Shown here one piece after another: positions 50,857 through 60,614 of a stretch of DNA of 64,000 nt. The notes beneath the pieces are model-generated. The model was not told where the DNA came from. It saw nothing but the letters and a program-made list of their open reading frames with translations, and ran no database searches. A program made the translations under genes and the position numbers. Position 1 is the first letter of the stretch, and every line of letters starts with the position of its first letter. The DNA comes from Flavobacteriaceae bacterium (GTDB lineage: Bacteria; Bacteroidota; Bacteroidia; Flavobacteriales; Flavobacteriaceae): contig JALWTD010000010.1 of the NCBI GenBank assembly GCA_027082925.1, positions 1-64,000 on the forward strand, read 5' to 3'.

Positions 50857-52115
50857 TGAATGCTGAACAATTATTAAAATCTATTTCTGAATTAATTAAA
50901 AAAAATTCAAGATTTTTAACAGATAACCCCGATTTTTTTTATGCAATAGAAAATAGATTATTTAAAGCTATCGATTACGCAGACTATAATCCTGAAGATG
51001 AAACGGATGATGAGGATTTTTACAATGACCCATATGATGAATCTGGTATTTCTGATTTATTCGACGATTTACCCGAAGATGACGTTGATGAAGATATGGA
51101 TGGTAAATTATCTGAAGATGAAGCAGATAAATGGTTAAAAGAAAATGAAAAAACTATAAGTCAAGCATCAGACATAGATGGAGATGGTGATCTAGATTTA
51201 ACTGAAAAACAAAAAGAAGAAGTTGCTAACACAGACGCCAAGACTGATAAAAATAAAGTTTCAAGTTCAGGTTATAGAGAATGGCAACCAAAAGATAAAT
51301 ATGAAGATAGCCATCAAGCCAGTATAGATAAATACATGAATGAGGGATGGTCTCATAGAGAAGCTGAAAGACTTGCTGGAGCTCATGATGCCCCATCTAA
51401 TTTTTATGATGCCTTAAAGAGCAGAATTAAACCTTCTCAGCCATCTAATAAAATGTTAGAGCACATGAAGGGTTTAGCTGGAGATTGGCTTAAAAATGCA
51501 GAACGTAAAATTGGAGAATCAGCTGATGCTAAAAAAAATCCAATTAAATACGCATCAGCTAAAGCCTTAACTGCTCATGAAAATGCCAATGGAGATTTTA
51601 AAGCAGCTTATAACGCTTTTTTAGAATCTGATGATGTTAAAGGATTAAAAGGTAGAGAAAGGCATAAAGCCATTAAGGCTTTTAAAGATAAATACCGCGC
51701 AGATAATCCTTCTTATAGAGAAAGCATTACAACTGCAGCTGATTCAGGTAAAGCATTTAAAGAGGCAGAACAGGCAAGAGCTGCGCATTTATTAGAAGGA
51801 CATCGCGCTGTTCAAGATGCTGGTAAAATAGGCGGAGATTTAACAACTGCTAGTGAATTTTCTTCTGCTGCAGCTGGTGGAACTGAGGGTCTAACGGCTC
51901 AAGGGGCTGCTCAAATGGCCGGTGGAGCACAAGAAGAAGGTGGTTATACTACAGGAACAGTAAAGGACCCAAATGCTCACTTCGCTGAAAATAATCAAGA
52001 TTATATAAATTCAAAAACAAGACAAGACAGCATAAAAAGATTAATGTCAAAATTAAGCCCAGAGCAAGCGCAAAGATTTAGTGCTTTACAAGGGGTAAAA
52101 AAGGGGAATAAGTAA
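50856..52115 (+). CDS. Hypothetical virion-region protein with paired EF-hand loops
   Basis: A 419-residue protein. Residues 78-89 (DEDMDGKLSEDE) and 106-117 (DIDGDGDLDLTE) are both complete 12-residue EF-hand calcium loops: Asp at 1, 3 and 5, Gly at 6, Leu at 8, Glu at 12. An acidic segment precedes them. The remaining 300 residues are Ala/Lys/Glu-rich helix with Gly-rich parts. Calcium binding is a strong prediction from the motif; its role in the virion is unknown. It overlaps its neighbours by one base on each side. Confidence 0.7.
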   Translation: MNAEQLLKSISELIKKNSRFLTDNPDFFYAIENRLFKAIDYADYNPEDETDDEDFYNDPYDESGISDLFDDLPEDDVDEDMDGKLSEDEADKWLKENEKTISQASDIDGDGDLDLTEKQKEEVANTDAKTDKNKVSSSGYREWQPKDKYEDSHQASIDKYMNEGWSHREAERLAGAHDAPSNFYDALKSRIKPSQPSNKMLEHMKGLAGDWLKNAERKIGESADAKKNPIKYASAKALTAHENANGDFKAAYNAFLESDDVKGLKGRERHKAIKAFKDKYRADNPSYRESITTAADSGKAFKEAEQARAAHLLEGHRAVQDAGKIGGDLTTASEFSSAAAGGTEGLTAQGAAQMAGGAQEEGGYTTGTVKDPNAHFAENNQDYINSKTRQDSIKRLMSKLSPEQAQRFSALQGVKKGNK

Positions 52116-52951
52116 TGCCATTATCAAATACACCTCGTCAAGGAATATTTCCTTCGTGGGCGAAAGATGGAGAGGATATAACTAATACTTTTGAAAGGTA
52201 TGCTAGTTTACCTACAGCAGCTCAACTTAAAACTCGCGCACTATTTGGAATTCCATTAAAATCCGCGTTAACAGGCGAAATAATATCAGATGAAACTATT
52301 GATCATTATATTAGTGCTGCAATATCAGAAATTGAGCATGAATTAGATTTATACATAACACCTGTTACTTTTGAAGAAAAACATGATTATCTTAGAGAAA
52401 ATTTTACATGGAATTATAATTATTTAAAGTTAAACCATCCTAATGTTATTGCGGTAGAAAAAGTACAATTATCTTTTTCTAATGATGTAGAGAATTTAGG
52501 GTTTGTTGATTTTCCATTGGAGCATGTGCACTTAATGCCACAAGAAGGAATAATACAGTTAGTTCCTGCGTTTGGAACAAGTTTATCGGGATTTCTTTTA
52601 TCTGCATTTTCAGGTACGCAATTTCATGCTTTACGAGCTATAGGACTAGAGTCATTTCCTGGTGGAATCAGAGTAAAGTATAAATCTGGATTTGAAGAAG
52701 GCAAAGTGCCTACGGCAATAATTGAATTAATAGAAAATATGGCGGCTTGGAAGTTATTGACATTTTTAGGACCTTTGATATTTCCACATACATCAGTTGG
52801 TGTATCAATGGATGGAGTATCTCAATCGGTCGGGACAGCAGGGCCTCAATTTCTAGTTAATCGTATAAAAGATTTAGAAACAATTATAGAAAAACAAAAA
52901 GATGCCATAAAAGGCTATTATCAACGTAGGTATCAAATAGATTCATTCTAA
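52115..52951 (+). CDS. Putative head-tail connector (neck) protein
   Basis: A 278-residue protein. The N-terminal half has a helical ISDETIDHYISAAISEIEHELD segment, typical of head completion/adaptor proteins. It continues with an HPNVIAVEKVQL strand, PGGIRVKYKSGF, and SMDGVSQSVGTAGPQFLVNR near the end. The latter resembles the DG-x-SQS motif of phage connector proteins. The order after the capsid genes supports this. GGGGAAT lies before the start. Confidence 0.6.
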   Translation: MPLSNTPRQGIFPSWAKDGEDITNTFERYASLPTAAQLKTRALFGIPLKSALTGEIISDETIDHYISAAISEIEHELDLYITPVTFEEKHDYLRENFTWNYNYLKLNHPNVIAVEKVQLSFSNDVENLGFVDFPLEHVHLMPQEGIIQLVPAFGTSLSGFLLSAFSGTQFHALRAIGLESFPGGIRVKYKSGFEEGKVPTAIIELIENMAAWKLLTFLGPLIFPHTSVGVSMDGVSQSVGTAGPQFLVNRIKDLETIIEKQKDAIKGYYQRRYQIDSF

Positions 52952-52954
52952 GAG

Positions 52955-52960
52955 TATAAT
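52955..52960 (+). promoter_or_regulatory. -10 box 6 nt upstream of HNH gene (leaderless)
   Basis: AGAGTATAAT, six bases, then the ATG at 52967. Confidence 0.6.
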
Positions 52961-52966
52961 GATAAT

Positions 52967-53632
52967 ATGAAAAAGTGTAAAGTGTGTAATTCGACTTCAT
53001 CTACAAAATGGTATTTAGGGCCTGAGTGCAGAAATTGTTATAAAAAAAGAACATATATTCCTAAAGAAAAAAGAATTGTTCAAAAAGAGTGTGCAAACTG
53101 CAAAGCTTCCTTTAAAGATACTACTTTTGGACAAAATAGAAAATATTGCAATAAGTCTTGTTCTGAAAAGAAAAGATACACTCCTAAAATTCCTATAATA
53201 AAAGAGTGTTTAAGTTGTGAATCAAAATTTAAAACTGTTAAAGGTTATCAAAAGTATTGCTCTAAAAAATGCTACGATAAAGAATATAAAAGTAAAAAAA
53301 GTATAACCCTAAAAGATAAACTTAAACATAATTTAAGAAATAGATTGTGTGTTGCTATTAAAAAAGGCTATAAATCAGGTTCAGCTGTTAAAGATTTAGG
53401 TTGTTCTATAGAAGAACTTAAAAAGCATTTAGAATCTAAATTTCAACCAGGAATGACTTGGGATAATTGGAGTAGAGTAGGTTGGCACATAGATCATATT
53501 AAGCCTTTAGCTAGCTTTAACTTATCAAATCCTGAAGAGTTTAAAAAAGCTTGTCATTATACTAATTTACAACCACTATGGGCTAAAGATAACTTAAGTA
53601 AAGGAAGTAGATATGCCATTAAAAGAAGGTAG
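52967..53632 (+). CDS. HNH homing endonuclease with three zinc ribbons
   Basis: A 221-residue HNH endonuclease. Three Cys-rich segments open it (CKVCNSTSS...[12 protein letters not shown]...[14 protein letters not shown]...YCSKKC). The core has [39 protein letters not shown] and [17 protein letters not shown]. It has its own leaderless promoter. The codons for NLSKGSRY carry AAAGGAAG and the ATG of the next gene (20 nt overlap). Confidence 0.92.
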   Translation: MKKCKVCNSTSSTKWYLGPECRNCYKKRTYIPKEKRIVQKECANCKASFKDTTFGQNRKYCNKSCSEKKRYTPKIPIIKECLSCESKFKTVKGYQKYCSKKCYDKEYKSKKSITLKDKLKHNLRNRLCVAIKKGYKSGSAVKDLGCSIEELKKHLESKFQPGMTWDNWSRVGWHIDHIKPLASFNLSNPEEFKKACHYTNLQPLWAKDNLSKGSRYAIKRR

Positions 53633-55100
53633 TTCACAAAATACAATATCTGAGAATATAAGCACTGAAATACGTGCTGGAAAACCGCAAAAACAAGCTG
53701 TAGCTATTGCATATTCTAAAGCAGGTAAGTCTATAAAGAAAAAAGAAATTAATATGAACTATAAAGATTTCAAAAATGAACATGAAAGATTAATAAACAT
53801 TTTAGAATCTAAATCTCATAAAGATGATAAAGAAGAAGCTAAAAAGCAAAAGAAAGAACTTGATAATATTGAAAAAGCAGAAGAACAAAAATACCATATT
53901 CATGTTAATGGTCAAAGAATAACAAGTTCTCCTTTAACTATTAAAGAGATAAATGAAAAACATGGTGGAGTTAGAAATATAGAAAAAGAGCCAGGTCATG
54001 TTTTAATTCCGCATAATACAAGTATTGATAAAGCAGAAAAACTACGCATAGAAGAAGAAGCAGATGGAAAGAAAGAATTTGATTTTGGCACAGAAGAACT
54101 TGATAAAGAGCAAAGTTCAGAAGAAGCTCAAGCACAAGCTGCAAATCAAGATGCTCAGCAAGATTACGATATTAAAAATAAGTGGAAAAAATTAAAAAAA
54201 GCAATGGCAGATGATGCTTTTATGACTATAATGGATGAAGATAAAGAAGATGAAGAAGATCAATCTCAAGCAGAAATTCCACAAGATGTTTCAGGATCTG
54301 AACAAGAAGGTGAAGATTTAGATCTTTCTGAAGAAGAACAAGGAATGCTGGATAGTGCTTTAAGTGGAAACGAAGAAGCAGAACCCGATGAGTCTGATGA
54401 TGATCAAGCTGCACAGCTAGATGATTCGGAATCCGAAATGGATTCTGAAGAAGAGGTTCCGTTAAGTGAACTGGAAGATATGATGCGAGAATTAGGTCAT
54501 TCTGATGCAGAAATAGCACATGTATTACATGGACATCACTTCCCTGAAGTAGATGAGGTTGCTCAAGAAAAAGCAGAAACAGAGCGTCAGCAGCGAGAAG
54601 GTGAACTTTCATTAAAGCAATTAGAAATGGAAATTAAAAAAATGGAAGCTGCTTTAAAAGATGGTCACGGTAAAAAGCTTAATGAATTAGAAGCTAATCA
54701 TAAAAAAGAAATACTTGAGCTGGAAAGAGAGCACGCCAAACGAATGAAAGACTTAGAGTATGAAAAAGCTAAACGTGAAGTTGAGGCTAATGATGAAACA
54801 GAGCATAAACAGCGAATGAGAGAAGTTGAATATACAAAGGCTCAAAAAGATATTCCGGGCGATAAGTTTGATGACACAGAACACCAAAAGCGAATGATGG
54901 ATTTAGAGTACGAAAGAGCAAAAAGAGAAATGGAATTAGATTTAGAAATTAAAAAGAAACAAGCTGAATTGAAAATGAAACAAATGCAAGTTGATGCTCA
55001 ACAAAAAGCCAAAGAAAAAAGCTATAGCCTCAAAACAAAAAGAAACAGAAAAAATACAAAACAAGATCCTAAATCCAAATCCAAGGCTAAAGTTAAATGA
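53613..55100 (+). CDS. Large acidic coiled-coil protein
   Basis: A 495-residue protein opening with [20 protein letters not shown] then [13 protein letters not shown], an N-terminal motif seen in many phage proteins of unknown function. A long acidic middle (about residues 205-300) is followed by a Lys/Glu-rich coiled coil (about 320-460) with repeated [12 protein letters not shown]-type segments and a Lys tail. A virion-assembly role is likely from position. Its ribosome-binding site lies in the HNH gene upstream. Confidence 0.65.
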   Translation: MPLKEGSSQNTISENISTEIRAGKPQKQAVAIAYSKAGKSIKKKEINMNYKDFKNEHERLINILESKSHKDDKEEAKKQKKELDNIEKAEEQKYHIHVNGQRITSSPLTIKEINEKHGGVRNIEKEPGHVLIPHNTSIDKAEKLRIEEEADGKKEFDFGTEELDKEQSSEEAQAQAANQDAQQDYDIKNKWKKLKKAMADDAFMTIMDEDKEDEEDQSQAEIPQDVSGSEQEGEDLDLSEEEQGMLDSALSGNEEAEPDESDDDQAAQLDDSESEMDSEEEVPLSELEDMMRELGHSDAEIAHVLHGHHFPEVDEVAQEKAETERQQREGELSLKQLEMEIKKMEAALKDGHGKKLNELEANHKKEILELEREHAKRMKDLEYEKAKREVEANDETEHKQRMREVEYTKAQKDIPGDKFDDTEHQKRMMDLEYERAKREMELDLEIKKKQAELKMKQMQVDAQQKAKEKSYSLKTKRNRKNTKQDPKSKSKAKVK

Positions 55101-55885
55101 TAGCTGTATATGAGATATTAAATAAAGTTAATAAAAAAAGATATATTGGATCGTCTAAAGAAGTAAAAAAAAGATTTAAAGTACATTTAAAATCTTTATT
55201 ATCTAATAATCATTATAATTCACATTTACAACATGCTTGGAATAAATATGGAGAACAATCTTTTGAGTTCAATATAATTAAAACATGTAGTGAAGATAAA
55301 CTATTGGCATTGGAAAAGCATTATATAGATACTTTAAATGTATTAGATAGAAAAAACGGATACAACGTAGCACCTAATCCTGGTAAAGGAGCTAGCGGCA
55401 TAAGGTGGAGTCAAAAGTCAAAAGATAAATTATCTAAAACCTTAATAGAGAATTATGCATCAGGTAAAAGAAGTAAAAGTATATTTTTTCATACTTTAGA
55501 AGCTAAAAAGTTAATAAGTAAAGCATCAAAAGGACACATTCCCGTAAATAGAAAAAAAATATGGTGTCATCAAACTGGCATAGAATACTGCTCTTTACAT
55601 GGTGCCGCTAAAATGTTAAAAATAAGTGTATCAGGTGTTTGTGATGTTTTAACAAAAAGAATAAAATCATGCAAAGGATATTCTTTTGAATATGCAAATG
55701 AATCAAATAAAGACATTAGACCTAAGGTACTAACTGTTCCGCAGATTATATGTATAGAAACTGATATTATCTATGACACACAAACTGCTGCTGCTAAATC
55801 AGTAAATGGTAAAAGCGGAGATCTTGGACGAGCAATTAAAAAAGGACGTAAATTTAAAGGCTTTACTTTTAGGAAGGTTAAATGA
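55097..55885 (+). CDS. GIY-YIG homing endonuclease with NUMOD1 repeats
   Basis: A 262-residue endonuclease: [20 protein letters not shown] (GIY-YIG), [12 protein letters not shown] with the Arg, [12 protein letters not shown] with the Glu. Next come a [21 protein letters not shown]3-like segment and two NUMOD1-like DNA-binding repeats ([18 protein letters not shown]...GYSFEYA and [19 protein letters not shown]...GFTFRKV). It overlaps the previous gene by 4 nt. Confidence 0.9.
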   Translation: MIAVYEILNKVNKKRYIGSSKEVKKRFKVHLKSLLSNNHYNSHLQHAWNKYGEQSFEFNIIKTCSEDKLLALEKHYIDTLNVLDRKNGYNVAPNPGKGASGIRWSQKSKDKLSKTLIENYASGKRSKSIFFHTLEAKKLISKASKGHIPVNRKKIWCHQTGIEYCSLHGAAKMLKISVSGVCDVLTKRIKSCKGYSFEYANESNKDIRPKVLTVPQIICIETDIIYDTQTAAAKSVNGKSGDLGRAIKKGRKFKGFTFRKVK

Positions 55886-56061
55886 TGAGCGAATTTGGCA
55901 TTGTATTATTTATATTGTTTTATGGTGGATTAGCTGCGCTATGTTTTACAGCTGCTTTAAAGAGAGTTAGAATATATAGCGCTAGAAAAAGAAAGCCAAA
56001 ACTTACCTTAATACAGGGTGGTAAAAAAGAAATATATACACAGAGAAATAATCTGTTATAA
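55885..56061 (+). CDS. Small single-pass membrane protein (58 aa)
   Basis: Shorter than the track cut-off. AGGAAGG in the end of the GIY-YIG gene leads to ATGATG; the second ATG (55885) gives good spacing and a TGATG overlap. The product has a membrane helix (GIVLFILFYGGLAALCFTAA) and a basic cytoplasmic tail (RIYSARKRKPK). A lysis or envelope role is possible; no family was recognised. Confidence 0.6.
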   Translation: MSEFGIVLFILFYGGLAALCFTAALKRVRIYSARKRKPKLTLIQGGKKEIYTQRNNLL

Positions 56062-56062
56062 T
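56057..56062 (+). promoter_or_regulatory. Extended -10 upstream of virion/adhesion operon
   Basis: TGTTATAAT at the end of the small membrane gene. Transcription would start near 56069, giving about 50 nt of leader before the ATG at 56122 with GGTCGAGG. Confidence 0.5.
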
Positions 56063-56121
56063 ATAGATATACTCCTTAATATGGATTAAGGTTTTATGGA
56101 AATGGATGAGGGTCGAGGTAA

Positions 56122-56961
56122 ATGTCTGATTTTACACAACCGCGTATTACAGAAAGAAAATATTTAACTATACCACCTACGTCTTTAACGGCTAATGGTA
56201 CAGTAAATGGTTTAATAACTATAGCAAATACTTATTGTTTTAAAGTAGGTCAAGTTGTTTTATTTAAATCTGGCGCAATCCATAAAATAGCTAAAATTCA
56301 AAGAATATTATCAGAAACGCAGTTTGTTGTTATTGAAAAATCTGAATCAATAACGACAAATAAGAAATTAGATATGTCTGGATTTCTTACTGGATCTACA
56401 GTTGAATTAACAGAGGTTAAACGTCCAGTTATTGATTTATTAGAAATTCAAAGACAAGTGTATGAAGAAGAACCAACTGTAGCTCTTAGAAGTCACTTGG
56501 TTGATTGGCTTGGCAGAAGTTATGATGCAAGTAATCCCATACCAGTTCAATTATCAGATGGAAGTATTGATATTGGAACAGTTAATGCTGACTTAAATGT
56601 GCAACTAACACATCTAGATAATTCACCTGCTATAGGTGATGTACATGATTCTATTAGAATAGGCGGATTATCTGGATTTGAAGCAAACGTAACTAGTACT
56701 AATAGATTAAAGGTTGATACTATAGTATCAACAGCAGATAGCCCAAAAGAATCTATAATGTGTGCAAATGATGTTGTTGCTGATTATGTTTGGCAAGAAA
56801 TTGACGGCGTAAGAAGAATTACTAAAATAACATGGTCATCTGTTAGTGTAGCAACTGAATTAGCATTAAGTTCAGCGTCAGTTGAAAGAAATTACACATA
56901 TCAAAATATTGATCCATTTGATTTAATTAATCGAGTTGACACGTTACTGTTGGTACCTTAA
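56122..56961 (+). CDS. Virion/adhesion-region protein
   Basis: A 279-residue beta-rich protein. After a strand-rich N terminus there is GRSYDASNPIPVQLSDGS, then DSIRIGGLSG and TSTNRLKVDTIVS, a short-repeat style common in phage tail-tip and adhesin proteins. First gene of a seven-kilobase run of similar proteins. No specific family was recognised. Confidence 0.55.
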   Translation: MSDFTQPRITERKYLTIPPTSLTANGTVNGLITIANTYCFKVGQVVLFKSGAIHKIAKIQRILSETQFVVIEKSESITTNKKLDMSGFLTGSTVELTEVKRPVIDLLEIQRQVYEEEPTVALRSHLVDWLGRSYDASNPIPVQLSDGSIDIGTVNADLNVQLTHLDNSPAIGDVHDSIRIGGLSGFEANVTSTNRLKVDTIVSTADSPKESIMCANDVVADYVWQEIDGVRRITKITWSSVSVATELALSSASVERNYTYQNIDPFDLINRVDTLLLVP

Positions 56962-56962
56962 T

Positions 56963-57418
56963 ATGAGTAAATGCGAAGATATAATTGATTTACATGCTCC
57001 ATTAATACATAAAGCTGCTGATATTCAGTTTCAGCAAAACTACACCAATGGAACACTTCCGGCTTCTATAATTGATTTACCTTTAGGCAAAAATATGCAG
57101 AGAGTATTTGAGGCATACATAAGTCAATTAGGTACTCCTGTTGAAGAAATACCTATAGGTAATATAGACAATAATAATGTTGTTTTTCAAAGTAGTGCAG
57201 AATTTATTCCTGGAAGTTTAGAGATTTTTATAAGTGGAGACAAGTTAGACTCAGATGAATTTACAGTAACAACAACAGGACCATTGGCTTACAAAGAATT
57301 TACAATAATTCTATACTCAAACAATCATGATAAAATTAAATATCCACCCTTTTTTGGGGAAAGCTTAGTGATAAAATATAATAAAAGAATTGCATTTAAT
57401 ACCAAGGGAGGTAGTTAA
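56963..57418 (+). CDS. Virion/adhesion-region protein
   Basis: The track opens at a TTG within the previous gene; the ATG at 56963 (MSKCEDIIDLHAPLIHKAAD) is preferred. The 151-residue product is beta-rich in its second half (NNNVVFQSSAEFIPGSLEIF). No family was recognised; its end carries GGGAGG for the next gene. Confidence 0.55.
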   Translation: MSKCEDIIDLHAPLIHKAADIQFQQNYTNGTLPASIIDLPLGKNMQRVFEAYISQLGTPVEEIPIGNIDNNNVVFQSSAEFIPGSLEIFISGDKLDSDEFTVTTTGPLAYKEFTIILYSNNHDKIKYPPFFGESLVIKYNKRIAFNTKGGS

Positions 57419-58695
57419 TGGCTCAAAAGAATTTAAAAAGAACGTTATTTCAAGCTAAAGTTAATGTTCTAAATTTAAAAAATGATGATAAACAAGATGT
57501 TGATTTTACTGGATATTTTGAAGTTGGTGATACAGTAGATTTTATTGATGAAGGACCTAATGGATTTACTGTTTTAGTGGATAATTTAACTATTTTAGCA
57601 ATAGATGATAATCAAAAATTTGTCGTTTTTGATCAAGTTATAGACACAACTTTAGCTACTCAAAATGCAAAATTTACAGTACAAACAATAGATGATGGTC
57701 ATGAGGCTGTCGATAGACTTTATAGAAGAATATTTAGAGGTGCTGTTGGGTTTAACTTAAGTCAATCTATTTTAGACAGAAAGTTAAATACGCCAATTGT
57801 TGGTCAAACTACTCTATTTGTTGAAGATACATCTTTTTGGCAAATAGGTGATACAGTTGATATATTAGCAGATGAAGGTATTATAGCAACAAACGTAACA
57901 GTTACAGATGTAAAAGTTAATGCTGATGATATTAATAATAGATCTCATATTGCAGTTGCTGCAAATGTTGATACTAATCTATTTACTAATCCAGTTATTA
58001 TTAATACAACTATTAATATGGAAAGTGCAGTAAAAAGATTGCAAGCAGTTATTGATGGAATAGACCATCCTGTAAAAAATGTTTATTTAGGACTTGGAGA
58101 TAATTTTCATTCAGTTTTTAAATTACCAGAAGCAGTTGTCCCTGGTTCAACAATTGTTACTCTTGATGGCTCAAGATCATTAAAAGGAACAGCTGGAACA
58201 AGAGCTACATTAATCCAAGGTACTGGAAATTCTGCTTTAACTTTTACATCAATGATAACAGGAATTAATGGAAATAAAACAACAGTTGAAGTTGTTGCTG
58301 GAACTGGATTAGTTATAAATGTTGGTGGTAGTTTTAAGAATGGTATGACAATCTCAATAACAAATAATGGAGGTGCTGCTACAGCTTTAGATATTGCTAA
58401 TGCTCTAAATAACGACTTAGTTACTCAAAGAATTATTCAAGTTCAATACGGCGGAACAGGGCTTGGCGTTATAACACCTTTTGGCCCTTTTAATTTAACT
58501 GGTGGTTTAGATGATTGGACTTTAGATTATGCAGAATTAGAGCAAATATATGAAAATAATATAACTGGTACAGGTTTCAAGTGGATTAGTTTTAATATAA
58601 ATAAGAATATTAAAAATAGAATGAAAGGACCGCCTGAAGATGATGAAGAATTAATGGTTGATTATACTAGAGCAGCAAGCAATGTAAATAGGTAA
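57418..58695 (+). CDS. Virion/adhesion-region protein, large
   Basis: A 425-residue beta-rich protein. Two related segments, YFEVGDTVDFIDEG and FWQIGDTVDILADEG, show an internal repeat of a small barrel. NVYLGLGDNFHSVFKLPE and a Gly/Thr-rich region follow. Tail fibre or baseplate-type composition; no precise family. Strong GGGAGG ribosome-binding site. Confidence 0.6.
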   Translation: MAQKNLKRTLFQAKVNVLNLKNDDKQDVDFTGYFEVGDTVDFIDEGPNGFTVLVDNLTILAIDDNQKFVVFDQVIDTTLATQNAKFTVQTIDDGHEAVDRLYRRIFRGAVGFNLSQSILDRKLNTPIVGQTTLFVEDTSFWQIGDTVDILADEGIIATNVTVTDVKVNADDINNRSHIAVAANVDTNLFTNPVIINTTINMESAVKRLQAVIDGIDHPVKNVYLGLGDNFHSVFKLPEAVVPGSTIVTLDGSRSLKGTAGTRATLIQGTGNSALTFTSMITGINGNKTTVEVVAGTGLVINVGGSFKNGMTISITNNGGAATALDIANALNNDLVTQRIIQVQYGGTGLGVITPFGPFNLTGGLDDWTLDYAELEQIYENNITGTGFKWISFNINKNIKNRMKGPPEDDEELMVDYTRAASNVNR

Positions 58696-58698
58696 TAG

Positions 58699-59055
58699 AT
58701 GTCACAAAAAGATACACGCAGATTAGATCATAGTAATATTGCAAAATCCATGTTTAGAGACGTAAATATGGAGCAAATTATAAATGATATGATAGAAGAA
58801 GATACAGGGGCTGGTTTTTCAGAAATTATCAAGTCTGGAGTTTTTACTACAGATTTGATAACTTGGACTGATAGTAATAAGACCTTGAAAAGAGCCCATG
58901 TTATCTTTAATAGGACTGGGCCTTTTGTAACAAGTATAACTAAAAATATCTATGATGATGACGGCATAACTATATTAGCATCAAATACTTTTAATATAGC
59001 TAGGGCTGGTGACAATACCGTCGCTAACTTAACAAGTGGAGTAACAAGACCATGA
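58699..59055 (+). CDS. Virion/adhesion-region protein, small
   Basis: A 118-residue protein (MEQIINDMIEEDTGAGFSEI, LKRAHVIFNRTGPFVTSI). Mostly beta in its second half. No family was recognised; it overlaps the next gene by 4 nt. Confidence 0.55.
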   Translation: MSQKDTRRLDHSNIAKSMFRDVNMEQIINDMIEEDTGAGFSEIIKSGVFTTDLITWTDSNKTLKRAHVIFNRTGPFVTSITKNIYDDDGITILASNTFNIARAGDNTVANLTSGVTRP

Positions 59056-59627
59056 GTATACCATATATAGTAGGTGAAGTTCTTAGTTTTATTACTGGCA
59101 CTAATGGGAAAATAGCAGAAGTAACTAATGATAATAGACTTCAGGTTACTACTAAAGCTTCAGAAATACCATCAGAAGGTATTGCTCATTTTGATAAAAC
59201 ATTGAAATATTCAGATATGAATGCTTTAACTGGCGGCATTACCAGAAAGACAAAAATTTTACAATCCGATCCCTTACCTACAACAGTTTTTAAATACACT
59301 GGAAAAGGTTTATTTGTTGGGTTTATGGTTACATTAGAAGATTTAGATAAAGATTGGCTTGTTTATCTTAAGGTTGATGGGGTTGATATATTTGAAAATG
59401 GAATATCAACTAAAGATTTAGATAAGTCTAGTATTTATAATTTGGATACAACAAAGGACGTATTTAATCCTTGGATGGGTGTAGATGTACAGAAAGATAC
59501 ATTAAGATATCATGTTCCATTTGATAAACCAATTATATACAATACTGATGTAGAAATTTTAGTAAAACCAATAAATTCTGATTTAAAGTTTAAAGCTGGT
59601 TTAGCGGTTTTATCTAAGGAGTTATAG
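59052..59627 (+). CDS. Modular virion protein, Y-T-GKG domain
   Basis: A 191-residue protein. Its C-terminal 110 residues (VFKYTGKGLFVGFMVTLED, LKVDGVDIFENG, PIIYNTDVEIL, ending LAVLSKEL) match the C-terminal part of the 61241 protein (LYSYSGKGKMFGFKI, ending NLTKEL). Together with the next gene it makes up, as two polypeptides, what 61241 carries as one. Likely part of a host-binding or tail-tip structure. Confidence 0.6.
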   Translation: MSIPYIVGEVLSFITGTNGKIAEVTNDNRLQVTTKASEIPSEGIAHFDKTLKYSDMNALTGGITRKTKILQSDPLPTTVFKYTGKGLFVGFMVTLEDLDKDWLVYLKVDGVDIFENGISTKDLDKSSIYNLDTTKDVFNPWMGVDVQKDTLRYHVPFDKPIIYNTDVEILVKPINSDLKFKAGLAVLSKEL

Positions 59628-60034
59628 TGGCTAAGCCAATAGTAGTAAAATGGTCTGAAATGAAAGCTATTGTAGATTCTAGGAATTTATCTGTACAATA
59701 TGTTGAATTGAGTGATGTATACAAGTTGACAGTTATTGATGGTCCATATACTTTAATAATGGATTTAGATAAAAATCCATCAGATATAACTGACTTAATC
59801 GACTTTGAAACAAATTATAAGCCTAATGGAAATGGTAGAGTTAGAGAAGAATCGTTTACTACAGATAGAAGACTTAGAGTAGAAACAAGTGAATCTTCTA
59901 ATTCAGTAGAACTAACTAGAGAATTAATGTCTACATTAAAAGATATAAAGAATGAACTAAAATTAATAAATAAACATCTTTTTTGCATAAGCGATCAAGA
60001 TATAAATATTGAAGATGACATAAAAAAGGAGTAA
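59627..60034 (+). CDS. Modular virion protein, W-K/DFETN domain
   Basis: A 135-residue protein with a GTG start behind AAGGAG. Residues 6-85 (VVKWSEMKAIV, VQYVELSDVYKLTVIDGPY, IDFETNYKPNGNGRV) form a domain shared with the N termini of the 61241 and 61942 proteins. The C terminus is a short coiled coil (LMSTLKDIKNELKLINKHL). Probable trimeric or baseplate adhesin component. Confidence 0.6.
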   Translation: MAKPIVVKWSEMKAIVDSRNLSVQYVELSDVYKLTVIDGPYTLIMDLDKNPSDITDLIDFETNYKPNGNGRVREESFTTDRRLRVETSESSNSVELTRELMSTLKDIKNELKLINKHLFCISDQDINIEDDIKKE

Positions 60035-60036
60035 AT

Positions 60037-60612
60037 ATGACGACAATAAGAGATCCCCAAACAGGGGATGGCCTTAGGGTAACAAGTAAAGGTAGAGCAT
60101 GCGTTGACAGCGTTGCATCGGGTAGAATATCTAATGTATCATTAGAAAAAGGTAATGCTTATGTTTCTTATTGCAAGAAAACTATAGCAGCATCTAATGT
60201 AGATGAGGAATTATTTTGTTTAACGAGTGTTTCAGAAAACAAAAATTTAATTGTAAAGAAAATAGTTTTATCAACTGATGCAGTTGATATGAAAGTTGAA
60301 ATTTTTATAGATGGAAAGGTGACTTCTTCAGGTACTTCTAAAATAACTCCAATAAATCTTAATTTAAATTCTGGAAATGCTGCAAAAGCAACTGCCTATG
60401 ATGGAGCAAACGATGATTTAGCAATAATAGTTGATCAAACAAAAGAAATACAAGATATCAGACTTACAGCTAATGGATTGCCATCAATGGAAATTAATTT
60501 TGAAGAAGCATTAATAATTCCTAATAATCATAATATTTCAATGATAGTCTCTTCAAGTGCAGTTGGTGGGAAAGTTAGAGCAGCAGTCTACTTTTTTGAA
60601 CAAGATAAATAA
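60037..60612 (+). CDS. Virion/adhesion-region protein
   Basis: A 191-residue beta-rich protein beginning MTTIRDPQTGDGLRVTSKGR, a tail-adhesin-like opening. KGNAYVSYCKKTIAASNVDE and NLIVKKIVLSTDAVDMKVEI follow. Jelly-roll-like pattern; no exact family. AAGGAG precedes the start. Confidence 0.55.
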   Translation: MTTIRDPQTGDGLRVTSKGRACVDSVASGRISNVSLEKGNAYVSYCKKTIAASNVDEELFCLTSVSENKNLIVKKIVLSTDAVDMKVEIFIDGKVTSSGTSKITPINLNLNSGNAAKATAYDGANDDLAIIVDQTKEIQDIRLTANGLPSMEINFEEALIIPNNHNISMIVSSSAVGGKVRAAVYFFEQDK

Positions 60613-60614
60613 GA

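Noticed and set aside
54226-54612. Minus-strand ORF of 128 residues, Leu/His rich
   Set aside because: Antisense to the acidic Glu/Asp codons of the 53613 gene, which read as Leu/Phe on the other strand.
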